Assembly: GCA_020634855.1 (NCBI GenBank)
Contig: JACKAU010000006.1
Location: 496,001 to 560,000, forward strand
Reading direction: 5' to 3'
Length of the DNA stretch: 64,000 bases
DNA from: Anaerolineales bacterium
Lineage (GTDB): Bacteria > Chloroflexota > Anaerolineae > 4572-78 > J111
The translations under genes were made by a program, and so were the position numbers. The notes under the pieces were generated by a model. That model searched no databases, was not told the DNA's origin, and was given only the letters and a program-made list of their open reading frames with translations. Below are positions 17,152 to 25,726 of this stretch, one piece after another (positions within the stretch are counted from its first letter, which is position 1; the number at the start of each line of letters is the position of its first letter).

Positions 17152-17262
17152 GTGAATTTGGTCAACGCCTTAATTGAGCACAAGGCGAACAATAAGTCTA
17201 CCACAAAATCAAGCGGCATTGAGGCCCCAATCCGCAATGCGGCCAACTGCAAGGAGGACATT

Positions 17263-17703
17263 TTGCAAACCGTAGCCCAAACCTTACAGGAACATCCCTT
17301 TCTCAGCCATATTAAGCCTGAGTACCTTCAATATTATGAAGAATGCGCTTCGATAGCGGCCTTCAAATCCGGCGATTACTTAGTCAAAGAAAAAGGGCCT
17401 GCCGATGACTTCTTCTTGATCCGGTCCGGCCGCGTAGCCTTGGACACCTTTATTGCCGGACGAGGACCAACCAATATCCAATACCTCACCGATGGCGAGG
17501 TATTAGGCTGGTCGTGGCTGGTTGAACCCCATGTATGGCACTTTAACGCCCTGGCTGTCACCCCCACGGAAACGATTCATCTAAACGGCAGCCGTCTCAA
17601 AGAACTGGCCGAGCAAGACTGCGGCTTTGGTTACGACCTGATGAAGCGCATGGTCAATGTGGTCGGCTCGCGGCTGAGAATGACCATGTTACAATTAAAG
17701 TAG
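17263..17703 (+). CDS. Cyclic-nucleotide-binding (Crp-type sensor) domain protein without HTH
   Basis: The cNMP domain is read from FKSGDYLVKEKGPADDFFLIRSGRVAL through DGEVLGWSWLV. The protein ends soon after a C-helix (FGYDLMKRMVNVVGSRLRM), with no DNA-binding domain. I choose TTG at 17263 (146 residues) because AAGGAGGA precedes it by a few bases; the frame is open back to a GTG at 17152 directly after the hypB stop, which has no such site. Small proteins of this type are often encoded beside group 3b [NiFe]-hydrogenases. Here it follows hypAB, which supports a hydrogenase-linked role although the hydrogenase is absent. Confidence 0.75.
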   Translation: MQTVAQTLQEHPFLSHIKPEYLQYYEECASIAAFKSGDYLVKEKGPADDFFLIRSGRVALDTFIAGRGPTNIQYLTDGEVLGWSWLVEPHVWHFNALAVTPTETIHLNGSRLKELAEQDCGFGYDLMKRMVNVVGSRLRMTMLQLK

Positions 17704-17840
17704 GGGCACGGCGCAATGCCCAACTGAAATTCACTACAATCGAGGGGGTGAATGACGCTGTTGCACACAGGTAACCGGCGCTGGGTCATCTGACTAGGTG
17801 TCTCAACCACCCAAAAACTGGCTACTGATCTAGGGAGTAA

Positions 17841-17880
17841 ACTCTCCAAATGCCCGATGCGTTTGGAGAGTATTTGTTTT
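17841..17880 (+). terminator. Hairpin with U-rich tail after the hypAB-cNMP genes
   Basis: ACTCTCCAAA (17841-17850) pairs perfectly with TTTGGAGAGT (17862-17871), followed by ATTTGTTTT. It lies about 140 bp after the cNMP gene, within a leader that runs to the stress-protein gene. It could be a terminator or an attenuator. Confidence 0.55.
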
Positions 17881-17903
17881 AAAGTGATAGAAGGTAATGT
17901 ACT

Positions 17904-18005
17904 ATGAATATTCAGTTGACCGCAATGCCCCCCCTTCGCCAAGTTCAGGACGCAGCTTCGGTACCATTGCGCCTGCTCAGGAAACTGTGGTCTACTGAAC
18001 ATTAA
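17904..18005 (+). CDS. Possible 33-residue small protein
   Basis: An ATG preceded by AGAAGG opens a 33-codon frame (MNIQLTAMPPLRQVQD...) that ends before the stress-protein gene. Nothing in it is recognised. It may be a leader peptide, a remnant of a longer gene or chance. Confidence 0.25.
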   Translation: MNIQLTAMPPLRQVQDAASVPLRLLRKLWSTEH

Positions 18006-18050
18006 TTAAATTTTGCGACTCGAAGAAGAGATACGCACATAAGGAGACCA

Positions 18051-18527
18051 ATGATGGCTAAAAATTACCGACACATTCTCGTGCCGCTGGACGGCTCAAA
18101 GCTGGCTGAGTTGGCCCTGGCTGATGCCTGCCAATTGGCCGAACTTAATCAGGCCAAAATAACGCTGCTTCATGTGGCCTCCCCTATCGAGGAAGTGATT
18201 GGCGCCGGCACCGATCACCCGATATTTATCGACCAGCAGTGGGAGACGGAGCGGATTAAGACCCTGAAATATTTGAGCGGGTTAATCACTAAATTACCGC
18301 GAGCAATCGAAGTTCACCCCGAAGTTGAAATGGGGGCGGCAGCCGAAACCATTCTAGACTACGCCAACCGGCATAATGTCGATTTAATTGTCATGGCCAC
18401 TCACGGCCGTACCGGATTACAGCGTCTAATTTACGGTAGCGTCGCCGAGGCGGTTCTGCACGAAACGCATGTACCTATCCTGATGGTGCGCGCCCACTCT
18501 CATTCTGTACCGTCGGTTGCTGTTTAA
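18051..18527 (+). CDS. Universal stress protein UspA family
   Basis: The 158-residue single-domain Usp opens with YRHILVPLDGSKLAELAL and ends with the nucleotide-binding segment MATHGRTGLQRLIYGSVAEAVL...VPILMVR. The GxxG...GS pattern marks the ATP-binding type. AAGGAG lies just upstream of the ATG. A strong terminator follows at 18545-18577. Usp proteins help cells survive starvation or redox stress; a specific role here is unknown. Confidence 0.9.
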   Translation: MMAKNYRHILVPLDGSKLAELALADACQLAELNQAKITLLHVASPIEEVIGAGTDHPIFIDQQWETERIKTLKYLSGLITKLPRAIEVHPEVEMGAAAETILDYANRHNVDLIVMATHGRTGLQRLIYGSVAEAVLHETHVPILMVRAHSHSVPSVAV

Positions 18528-18544
18528 ATTTACAACAATAGAAC

Positions 18545-18577
18545 AAAGCCCCATCCGATAATCGGATGGGGCTTTTT
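18545..18577. terminator. Strong bidirectional terminator
   Basis: AAAGCCCCATCCGAT pairs over 15 bp with ATCGGATGGGGCTTT around a one-base loop, with T-runs on the plus strand and A-runs upstream. It separates the convergent usp and GH13 genes. Confidence 0.88.
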
Positions 18578-18581
18578 GTGT

Positions 18582-20048
18582 TTAATCGGCAGCGCTCACC
18601 AGAACTAGCGCTTCACGAGCCGGTACGGTCACGTCCAGCCGCTCACCCTCAAGCCGATACGAAACATCATCGACGGCCGGCCACACTTGAGACAGCGAGG
18701 CGGTTTCTGCGTCCGGCACGTGGATCGACATCTGCCGAGGCGCTGTGGCCGTATTGAAAATAACCACGGCCAATTGATCGTTAAGCTGGCGGCGGAAGGC
18801 ATACGTCTCACCCTCGGTGTGCAGCGTCTCGAATGACCCAGTTCGCAGCACCGGATTGCGATGGCGCAAGCGGGTCGCCTGTCGGTAGAAATTTAGTAGC
18901 TCATGATCCCAGCGTGATTCGTCGTCCCAGGGAAAGGCCTCCCGGCAGTAAGGGTCGTCAGCCCCGGTCATGCCAATTTCATCGCCGTAATAAATACATG
19001 GCGCGCCCGGAATGGTCATCATAAACAGTACGCACAACCGCAGCGCACTTTTATCATCGCCGGCTACCCACAACGCGCGGGCCATATCGTGACTATCGAG
19101 CATATTGAGTTGAGCAAAATTGATTTCCGAATTATACAGTCCAAACATCCGGTCGATCTTATGGGCAAACCGATCCGCCGCCAGCGGGGCCAACTCAATA
19201 TGAGTCTTTTTGTAATCGCGCACCGTCTTGGCCGCGAAAAAGCTGTACATCGGCCCGGTGACCACATAGTTCATCACCGCGTCGTACATGTCACCCTGAA
19301 GCCAGCGCTCGGCCGGACGCCAAATTTCGCCGCAGATATAGGCTTCCGGGTTGACGCCTTTGACCACCCGCCGAAACTCGCGCCAAAACTCATCATCGTC
19401 GATCTCCGCCGGCACATCGAGCCGCCAGCCGTCGATGCCAAACTCCAGCCAATAACGAGCCACATCAAAAATATAGGCCTGCACCGCCGGATTATCGGTG
19501 TTGAGCTTCGGCAGCGCCGGTAAATCCCACCAGGCCGAATAGTTATGATTTTCTTTTTTGTTTTTGGGGTAAGGTTGCAGCGGCCAATCGTGGATGATGA
19601 ACCAATCGATATAGGGCGAGTCCGCCCCGTTTTCTAAAATATGGTGAAACGGCCAAAACCCTCGGCTGGCGTGATTGAAAACGCCGTCCAGCACCACCCG
19701 CATATTGCGCCGGTGCGCCGCGTCGAGCAGGTCGCGCAGCGCCGCGTCGCCGCCCAGCAGCGGATCGACCTGAAAATAATCGAAGGTGTGATAGCGATGG
19801 TTCGATGCCGAAGAAAAAATGGGGTTGAGATAAATGGCGGAGACACCTAACTCCTGGATGTAGTCCAACTTATCCACAATACCACGCAAGTCTCCCCCCT
19901 GAAAGCCTTGCTCCTCCGGCGGGCTGCCCCACGGCTTAAACTTTACGTTAGGTGGATGTTGCGTGCGCGGGCTGCGCGCAAAGCGATCCGGAAAGATTTG
20001 ATAGAAAACGGCGTGTTTAACCCATTCGGGTGTTTTTATCTGTTCCAT
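18582..20048 (-). CDS. GH13 alpha-amylase family glycosidase (cyclomaltodextrinase/neopullulanase-like)
   Basis: The 488-residue protein starts directly with the catalytic barrel (PEWVKHAVFYQIFPDRFARS). It contains the four GH13 regions: DGVFNHAS, GWRLDVPAE (nucleophile Asp), ICGEIWR (acid/base Glu) and NMLDSHD (transition-state Asp). GDLRGIVDKLDYIQELGVSAIYLNPIF is typical of the cyclomaltodextrinase/neopullulanase group, but the usual N-terminal beta domain is missing. No signal peptide is seen, so it is probably cytoplasmic and degrades maltodextrins taken up by the cell. A C-terminal beta domain follows (FNTATAPRQMSI). AAGGAG lies about 12 bases before the ATG. Confidence 0.88.
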   Translation of the reverse strand: MEQIKTPEWVKHAVFYQIFPDRFARSPRTQHPPNVKFKPWGSPPEEQGFQGGDLRGIVDKLDYIQELGVSAIYLNPIFSSASNHRYHTFDYFQVDPLLGGDAALRDLLDAAHRRNMRVVLDGVFNHASRGFWPFHHILENGADSPYIDWFIIHDWPLQPYPKNKKENHNYSAWWDLPALPKLNTDNPAVQAYIFDVARYWLEFGIDGWRLDVPAEIDDDEFWREFRRVVKGVNPEAYICGEIWRPAERWLQGDMYDAVMNYVVTGPMYSFFAAKTVRDYKKTHIELAPLAADRFAHKIDRMFGLYNSEINFAQLNMLDSHDMARALWVAGDDKSALRLCVLFMMTIPGAPCIYYGDEIGMTGADDPYCREAFPWDDESRWDHELLNFYRQATRLRHRNPVLRTGSFETLHTEGETYAFRRQLNDQLAVVIFNTATAPRQMSIHVPDAETASLSQVWPAVDDVSYRLEGERLDVTVPAREALVLVSAAD

Positions 20049-20223
20049 AATGTTGAAATACTCCTTCCCTACGGTTTATTCGGGAGCGTTTAGAACCACA
20101 GCGCCCTCTAAATTAAGCCTAGTCGGCCAGCCGTAATTAGTCAACTCAATGTCATTAAGTTAGTATCATAGAGTCGCGCCTTTAGCCGACCAAATAGCGA
20201 CCCCTTCCATACTCAGACACACA

Positions 20224-20618
20224 TGATCACGTGCGTGATCAGACCTTTCCATGCTCAGACACAACCGATCACGCGTGTGATCGAACCTTTCCATGCTCGG
20301 ACACAACCGATCACGCGTGTGATCGAACCTTTCCATGCTCGGACACAACCGATCACGCGTGTGATCGAACCTTTCCATGCTCCGGACACAACCGATCACG
20401 CGTGTGATCGAACCTTTCCATGTTCGGACACAACCGATCACGCGTGTGATCGAACCTTTCCATTTCGGACACAACCGATCACGCGTGATCGAACCTTTCC
20501 ATGCTCAGACACAACCGATCACGCGTGTGATCGAACCTTTCCATGTTTCGGACACAACCGATCACGCGTGTGATCGAACCTTTCCATGCTCGGACACAAC
20601 CGATCACGCGTGTGATCG
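20224..20618. repeat. Tandem array of ten palindromes, 42-bp period
   Basis: Ten copies of CGATCACGCGTGTGATCG (first copy TGATCAC-GTGC-GTGATCA; the seventh shortened to a perfect 16-mer) start at 20224, 20266, 20308, 20350, 20393, 20435, 20476, 20516, 20559 and 20601. The linker AACCTTTCCATGCTCGGACA is also conserved, so this is a tandem repeat and not a CRISPR. The 42-bp step equals four helical turns, placing all palindromes on one face. Each palindrome holds two GATC sites. The array ends 70 bp before the BTAD regulator start at 20688. Confidence 0.9.
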
Positions 20619-20687
20619 GACATTGTAAGCCTTTGACCCCTCCCGTCACTTTTGGATGATTCAAATCAGGCATGGTATTATCCCTTC

Positions 20688-23600
20688 ATGGTTAAAGAGC
20701 CGTTAAAAGTGCGTCAAAAGTTCGAAACGCCGGCCCCAGTTTCCCTGTCGCTGCTGGGTGTACCTCGTTTGACGGTGGCCGCGCAGCCGGTGCGGCTGGC
20801 CTACGCCAAGGCCGAGGCGCTGCTCTACTACTTGGCCGTCACCGGTCAGGTTCACAGCCGGGCGGCGCTGGCGGCCTTACTGTGGAGTCAAAGCACCGAG
20901 GCCCAGGCCCGTAACAGCCTGCGGAATGCCATCTACACCATCCGGCGCGGGCTGAAGCCGCTCGATCCGCTCATCATCGAGCGCGACACCATCGGTCTCG
21001 ACAGCGCAGTGGTGCAGATCGACCTACCTCACTTTCGAACGGCCATCGAGCAGCCGACTCAGCCGAATGACACCTTGGTGGCGGCATTGGCCTTGTGGCG
21101 AGGGCTGTTTTTGGACGGACTCCAACTGCCCAATACGCCCGATTTTGACGAGTGGGTGGCCGATCAGCGCCGCCAACTGGAAGCCTTATACCGCCAAGGG
21201 TTGTTCACGTTGGCTCGCCATTACATCGCCGGCCATCACCTGACCGAGGCCCGCCAAACGCTCGAAAAGCTGCTCAGCTTCGATCCCCTGCACGAGGCCG
21301 GCCACCAGCAGATGATGCGCCTCTACGTCCAAACCGGCCATCGCGCGGCGGCGCTGCGCCAATATGAAATCTTACGCACCCGCCTGGTCGAAGAGTTGGG
21401 CGTTGACCCCGACCCGGCCACCCAGACCCTCCATCTGGAAATTCTCCAGGCCGGCGACGCGCCGCCGGCGGCTATGCCTGTGGTTGAGCCGTCGCCCCCC
21501 CAAGGGTTGTACCCGTTTGTAGGCCGCGAGCCCGAAATGGCGGCGCTCGCTCAGCTTCACCAGGCCCTATTGCCCAACGGCCCGGCCCGGCTGGTTATGA
21601 TCGAGGGCGAACCGGGCATCGGCAAAACGCGACTGGTCAAAGAGTGGCTGGTCACACTCTCTCAAACCACAGTTTTAACCACCCGCTGCTTTGAAGCCGA
21701 TCAGACCATTCCCTTCCAACCTTGGATCGATCTGATCCGGCTCACGCTCAAACAACTGCCGCCGGCGCAGCTCAACCTACCTGACGTCTGGTTAACCGAG
21801 CTGGCCCACCTGGCGCCGGAAATCCGTCTCCGGCGGCCCGACCTGGAACTGGCCCCAACGGCCGATCCGGAACTGGCCCGAGGGCGTATCGTCCAGGCCA
21901 TTTATCATTGGCTTGAAGCCTTATGTCGTCACCAGCCTGTGTGTCTCTTCATCGACGATTGGCAGTGGCTCGACCAGGCCAGCCTGACCGTATTACGGTA
22001 CATTTTACAGCCCCAACAAAGCCGTCAGTTGCCGCTGTTGATGGTGGGCACACAGTTGGTCACCCACAGCCTACCCGGCTGGCTACCGTTCAAAACCTTG
22101 TTGGAGCGGGAGCATATCTTGCACCACATCACCCTGGATCGCCTGCCGTCTGCCGCCGTAGTGGCGCTGGCCCAATCGATTACGCTCAGCCGGTCGATGC
22201 CGCTGGAAGCCTTTGTCAAACGCCTGCTGACCGAAACCGAAGGCAATCCCCTCTTCATCACCGAATTTCTGCAAATGCTCGGCCGCCATCTACCCACCGA
22301 TGACGATTGGCCTGTACCTCAAACCGTCCAGATGGTCATCCAAAACCGACTGGGGCAGTTGAGCCAACCTACCACCCAAGTCCTGGCCGCAGCGGCGGTC
22401 ATCGGCCGCGTTTTCACCGACGGCCTACTGCGCCAAATTAGCGACCTACCACCGGAGGCAATTTTGCAGGTACTCGATGAAGCATTGGCCGCCAATCTTA
22501 TCGCCGAACATGAACAAACCTATGACTTCACCCACGACAAAATTAGAACCGTTTTACTTGACAGCCTGACCCGCAGCCGCCGCCGCCATCTCCATTTGCA
22601 AATTGCCGCCGCGCTGGAAGCTACGCTGTCGAACGATTTTGGCCTGCTCTGCCACCACTTCGAAATGGGCGGCGATTATCCCCGCGCCCGTAACTACGGC
22701 CTGCGCGCCGCCCGTCAGGCGGTTGAACTGTACGCCGACGAAGACGCTCTACGTTGGTATGACCGCGTCGAGTCGCTGCCGGGGACGGCCGACTCGGAAC
22801 TGTCGCCCGAAGCCATTCCCAAGGTGACGCCGTTTCAACAAGTTCACGTCTCCCCGGCGCTACCGCTCGATGTGCCGGGGCTGATTGACCGCCAGCGCGG
22901 CCTGATCCGGCAGCGCATCGGCCAATATCGCGAAGCCGAGCAAACCTTTCGCGCCGCCCTGGCTCGAGCCGAGTCGCGGAGACGATTGGACGAGCAAGCC
23001 GCCATTCACAACCTGCTCAGCTTTCTAGCCTACCTACGCAGCGATTACGACGGTGTTGGAGCGCACGCCCAAAAAGCGCTCGATCTGGCGACGGAGGCCG
23101 GTGAGGCTGCCCTGCGCGCTCCCGGTTTGCGTCACTTGGGCATCGCCGTCTACCGCACCGCCGACTACGACCACGCCCGCGCGCTGTACGACGAAGCGCT
23201 GCTGGCTTATCATCAGGCCGGGGACCGGTTGGGTGTGGCCGGCGTCTACAACAACATCGGCTTTGTGCTGCGTACTCAGGCTTACTACCAGGAAGCCATC
23301 GAGGCCTTTCAAGCCGCCCTGACCATCTATGAAGCACTCGGTCAGGTCGAAGGCATCGCCCTAATCTACTCCAACATCGGCCGGACCTACGCCTTCAGCG
23401 GCGACCTGGCCCAGGCCCAGACATTCTTGGAACGGGGCCTAACCCTCAGCACCAACTCCCATACCGATTGGATTACCGTCAAAATCCATCGGACAATGGG
23501 CAACGTCCTGGCCCAAAGCCGCCAGTGGTCACCGGCCCTAACCCATGCCCGGCAGGCCCACAAGCTAGCCACTGCGCTCGGCAGCGATGAAGACCTGGGG

Positions 23601-23765
23601 GCGACCCTCCGGCTTCTGGCCGAAATCGCCGCCGCCTGCCCTCAACTCCACCTGAACGACCCCGCCGCCTATTACCAACAAAGCATCGACCTCCTCCAGC
23701 AGGTTGGCGCTCAAGACGAGTTGGAGCGTACGGAAGAGTCGTTGGCAACTTATCTCCAGCAGTAA
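20688..23765 (+). CDS. BTAD-type transcriptional regulator with AAA ATPase and TPR repeats
   Basis: The product has 1025 residues from the ATG at 20688; an alternative in-frame start at 20652 sits in the AT-rich leader. The N-terminal winged helix is SLSLLGVPRLTVAAQPVR...ALLWSQSTEAQARNSLRNAIY. The BTAD domain follows to about residue 245. An AAA ATPase has Walker A IEGEPGIGKTRLVKE near 305 and Walker B CLFIDDWQWLDQ near 425, and the C-terminal part is TPR (FQAALTIYEALGQVEGIALIYSNIG). It resembles MalT/AfsR-like regulators. The ten-palindrome array directly upstream is a natural candidate for its own binding site, but nothing in the protein proves this. Confidence 0.88.
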   Translation: MVKEPLKVRQKFETPAPVSLSLLGVPRLTVAAQPVRLAYAKAEALLYYLAVTGQVHSRAALAALLWSQSTEAQARNSLRNAIYTIRRGLKPLDPLIIERDTIGLDSAVVQIDLPHFRTAIEQPTQPNDTLVAALALWRGLFLDGLQLPNTPDFDEWVADQRRQLEALYRQGLFTLARHYIAGHHLTEARQTLEKLLSFDPLHEAGHQQMMRLYVQTGHRAAALRQYEILRTRLVEELGVDPDPATQTLHLEILQAGDAPPAAMPVVEPSPPQGLYPFVGREPEMAALAQLHQALLPNGPARLVMIEGEPGIGKTRLVKEWLVTLSQTTVLTTRCFEADQTIPFQPWIDLIRLTLKQLPPAQLNLPDVWLTELAHLAPEIRLRRPDLELAPTADPELARGRIVQAIYHWLEALCRHQPVCLFIDDWQWLDQASLTVLRYILQPQQSRQLPLLMVGTQLVTHSLPGWLPFKTLLEREHILHHITLDRLPSAAVVALAQSITLSRSMPLEAFVKRLLTETEGNPLFITEFLQMLGRHLPTDDDWPVPQTVQMVIQNRLGQLSQPTTQVLAAAAVIGRVFTDGLLRQISDLPPEAILQVLDEALAANLIAEHEQTYDFTHDKIRTVLLDSLTRSRRRHLHLQIAAALEATLSNDFGLLCHHFEMGGDYPRARNYGLRAARQAVELYADEDALRWYDRVESLPGTADSELSPEAIPKVTPFQQVHVSPALPLDVPGLIDRQRGLIRQRIGQYREAEQTFRAALARAESRRRLDEQAAIHNLLSFLAYLRSDYDGVGAHAQKALDLATEAGEAALRAPGLRHLGIAVYRTADYDHARALYDEALLAYHQAGDRLGVAGVYNNIGFVLRTQAYYQEAIEAFQAALTIYEALGQVEGIALIYSNIGRTYAFSGDLAQAQTFLERGLTLSTNSHTDWITVKIHRTMGNVLAQSRQWSPALTHARQAHKLATALGSDEDLGATLRLLAEIAAACPQLHLNDPAAYYQQSIDLLQQVGAQDELERTEESLATYLQQ

Positions 23766-23900
23766 ACATCCCCATCTCCAATTTTAAGGTGGCCGTGTAA
23801 CAATGACGGGTCAAGGCTTGTTTTACAAAATACCCGTTCCAATATAGAATCATACTGGTTCGCTATCTCAAACTTTGCAGCGTGATAAGAGGCTCAGGAA

Positions 23901-24185
23901 ATGATTTGGCAAGACGTACGTCAACGTTATCCGGCTCAATGGCTGGTTATAGAAGCCCTAGAAGCCCACACAACCACTGATAATCAACGCCGACTTGACC
24001 GCATTGCCGTGATTGAAATGTGTGCAGACGGTCAGGCTGCGATGCAAACTTATCGTCGACTTCATCAGCAATTCCCACATCGTGAATTTTACTTTGTTCA
24101 CACCAGTCGGGACCAATTAAATATCCAAGAACGGCGCTGGATTGGTATTCGGAGCGGGAGCGATGCAGTTAGCGCTGAAAAATGA
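23901..24185 (+). CDS. Small conserved-looking protein of unknown function
   Basis: This 94-residue soluble protein (MIWQDVRQRYPAQWLVIEALEAHT...) contains RRLDRIAVIEMCADGQAAMQTYRRLHQQFPHREFYFVHTSR. The segment looks like one small alpha/beta domain. It overlaps the start of the retropepsin-like gene (24163) and so is translationally coupled. I recall similar small genes paired with aspartyl protease genes in cyanobacteria and Chloroflexota, but this is memory and not proof. The function is unknown. Confidence 0.65.
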   Translation: MIWQDVRQRYPAQWLVIEALEAHTTTDNQRRLDRIAVIEMCADGQAAMQTYRRLHQQFPHREFYFVHTSRDQLNIQERRWIGIRSGSDAVSAEK

Positions 24186-24544
24186 TCTTCCCTTTGCTAC
24201 AGTTATGGTGAACCACCAGGGAGAAACCGTGACCATTTCCAATGTTCTTGTCGATACGGGGTCGGCTACCACGATCTTTTCAGCGGACATGATGGCGTTG
24301 GTTCATATTGTCCCGTCACCAGAAGACATTCTCTTTACCATTCGTGGCGTAGGTGGAACCGAAGTTGTATTTACTCGTACAATTGAGCGTATCCAGATTG
24401 CTGAACTCAGTTTATCCCAGTTTGATGTCGAGATTGGCGGCATGGATTACGGTTTTGACATCAACGGGATTTTAGGGATGGATTTTTGAGACAGGCAGGC
24501 GCAATCATCAATCTGCGAAACCTAACGATAGATTTTGCTGAATG
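24163..24544 (+). CDS. Retropepsin-like aspartic protease domain protein, apparent frameshift near its end
   Basis: The product is about 126 residues when read through a frameshift. The active-site motif VLVDTGSATTIFS (clan AA, one Asp per monomer, dimer expected) and the flap-like FTIRGVGG are present, followed by the terminal NGILGMDF. The frame as given stops at 24489 after GMDF. Adding one T in the T-run at 24483-24487 would extend it with LRQAGAIINLRNLTIDFAE to 24544, the usual ending for this family. This is probably a sequence error. The ATG at 24163 has GGAG upstream and overlaps the preceding small gene. Confidence 0.75.
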
Positions 24545-24869
24545 ATTATTTAGCCAACGAAGCCACACCAGCGACAATCCCCTCCAACCGACGATAGTCG
24601 CGCCAGCGACGGGGTGAGGGTAAAACACGATTTTCTCTCAAGTGAGACTATCCTACTCCTCTATATCACCACACTTTTAACGCTCTTTTGACGCCCCTTT
24701 AATGCCCCGTCACTATAATGAGGGATAAAATGTGACCAGGCTCTGGCCGATCAGAGCCTCAGCCCAATGTCCGCGCCGCCACCAACCCGCATTGGGCTTC
24801 GATTTGTTGCCAGTCAGTTACATCCTATCCCATTTCACCCATTATCAATTGTCAATTATCCATTATCAA
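24545..24869 (+). other. Intergenic region with two consecutive hairpins before the DUF1028 gene
   Basis: AGGCTCTG/CAGAGCCT (24738-24759) is followed at once by AGCCCAATG/CATTGGGCT (24761-24798) with a T-rich tail. After that comes a degenerate TTATCAATT word repeat (24840-24870). No gene is seen in this stretch. The hairpins could form a transcription attenuator. Confidence 0.4.
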
Positions 24870-25595
24870 ATGAATCGATTGCCGCCCCCTATAAGTACTT
24901 TTTCAATCGTTGGCCGCTGCCCGCGCACCCGGATGCTGGGCGTCGGCGTGGCCAGTAAATATCTGGCCGTGGGGGCAGTGTGCAGCCACACCCAGGCCGG
25001 CACGGGAGCCATTTCGACCCAGGCGTACGGCAACCCCTACTTGGGCATCGACGGCCTGAGCCTACTGCAACGGGGATTTGAGGCTCCCCAGGCTTTAGAG
25101 TTGCTGCTGCAGCAAGACCCCGGCCGCGAAAAACGCCAGCTCATCATTATCGACCACCAGGGCCGGACCGCCGCTTTTACCGGCTCCGAAACCGACGCCT
25201 GGTGCGGCCATGTGCAAGGCGAAAATTACGCCGCCGCCGGCAACATCCTGACCGGCGAAACGGTCATCCAAGCGATGGCCGCGGCTTTTGAGCAATCAAC
25301 CGAGGAGGAGTTAGCAGAGCGACTACTACGCGCCTTAGAAGCCGGGCAACAGGCCGGCGGCGATCGCCGGGGCAGGCAGGCTGCTCACCTGCAGGTAGTT
25401 CACACCGAAGCCTGGAAATATGTCGATCTGCGGGTTGACGAACACCCCACCCCCCTCATCGAACTCCGCCGCATTTTCGAACTCGCTAAACAGGAACTCT
25501 TTCCCTTTCGCGCCCTCTACCCCACCCGCAGCAGCGCCGGCCAAGATTGGGATTTAGACGAGTATGATCGGCTCTCGTCATCAATAGAAGGATAG
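24870..25595 (+). CDS. DUF1028 family protein (Ntn-hydrolase-like)
   Basis: The 241-residue protein begins near TFSIVGRCPRTRMLGVGVASK and continues AVGAVCSHTQAGTGAISTQAYGNPYLG, the signature N-terminal half of DUF1028. That family is thought to adopt an N-terminal-nucleophile hydrolase fold. The start is the ATG at 24870; upstream in-frame codons run through hairpins and word repeats. DUF1028 genes are commonly found beside peptide ABC transporter genes, as here, suggesting a role in processing imported peptides or amides. This is inference. Confidence 0.8.
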   Translation: MNRLPPPISTFSIVGRCPRTRMLGVGVASKYLAVGAVCSHTQAGTGAISTQAYGNPYLGIDGLSLLQRGFEAPQALELLLQQDPGREKRQLIIIDHQGRTAAFTGSETDAWCGHVQGENYAAAGNILTGETVIQAMAAAFEQSTEEELAERLLRALEAGQQAGGDRRGRQAAHLQVVHTEAWKYVDLRVDEHPTPLIELRRIFELAKQELFPFRALYPTRSSAGQDWDLDEYDRLSSSIEG

Positions 25596-25602
25596 CACGT
25601 AG

Positions 25603-25662
25603 AACGTAGTGCGTAATGCGTAGCACTGTATTCAACCCAAAATACGCACTACGCAATTGGTT
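25603..25662. repeat. Degenerate word hairpin (ACGTAGTGCGTAATGCGTA)
   Basis: GTAGAACGTAGTGCGTAATG on the left and TACGCACTACGCAATT on the right are complementary word runs around a 20-bp loop, just before the binding-protein gene. Confidence 0.5.
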
Positions 25663-25726
25663 TTCCATCAAAAATGGGAAAGTAATCTGATCCGTATTAA
25701 ACAGTTTAATAAATGAGGAGGAACTT

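Noticed and set aside
17631..18002. Minus-strand frame of 123 codons opposite the cNMP gene and leader
   Set aside because: Overlaps a well-supported gene and a terminator hairpin; composition not protein-like.
20224..20618. CRISPR array
   Set aside because: The segments between palindromes are themselves near-identical, so there are no unique spacers, and no cas genes are in the window.
20223..20628. Open frames on both strands through the palindromic array, giving repetitive proteins of about 100 residues
   Set aside because: They are produced by the repeat length being near a multiple of three and have no ribosome-binding sites or protein-like composition.
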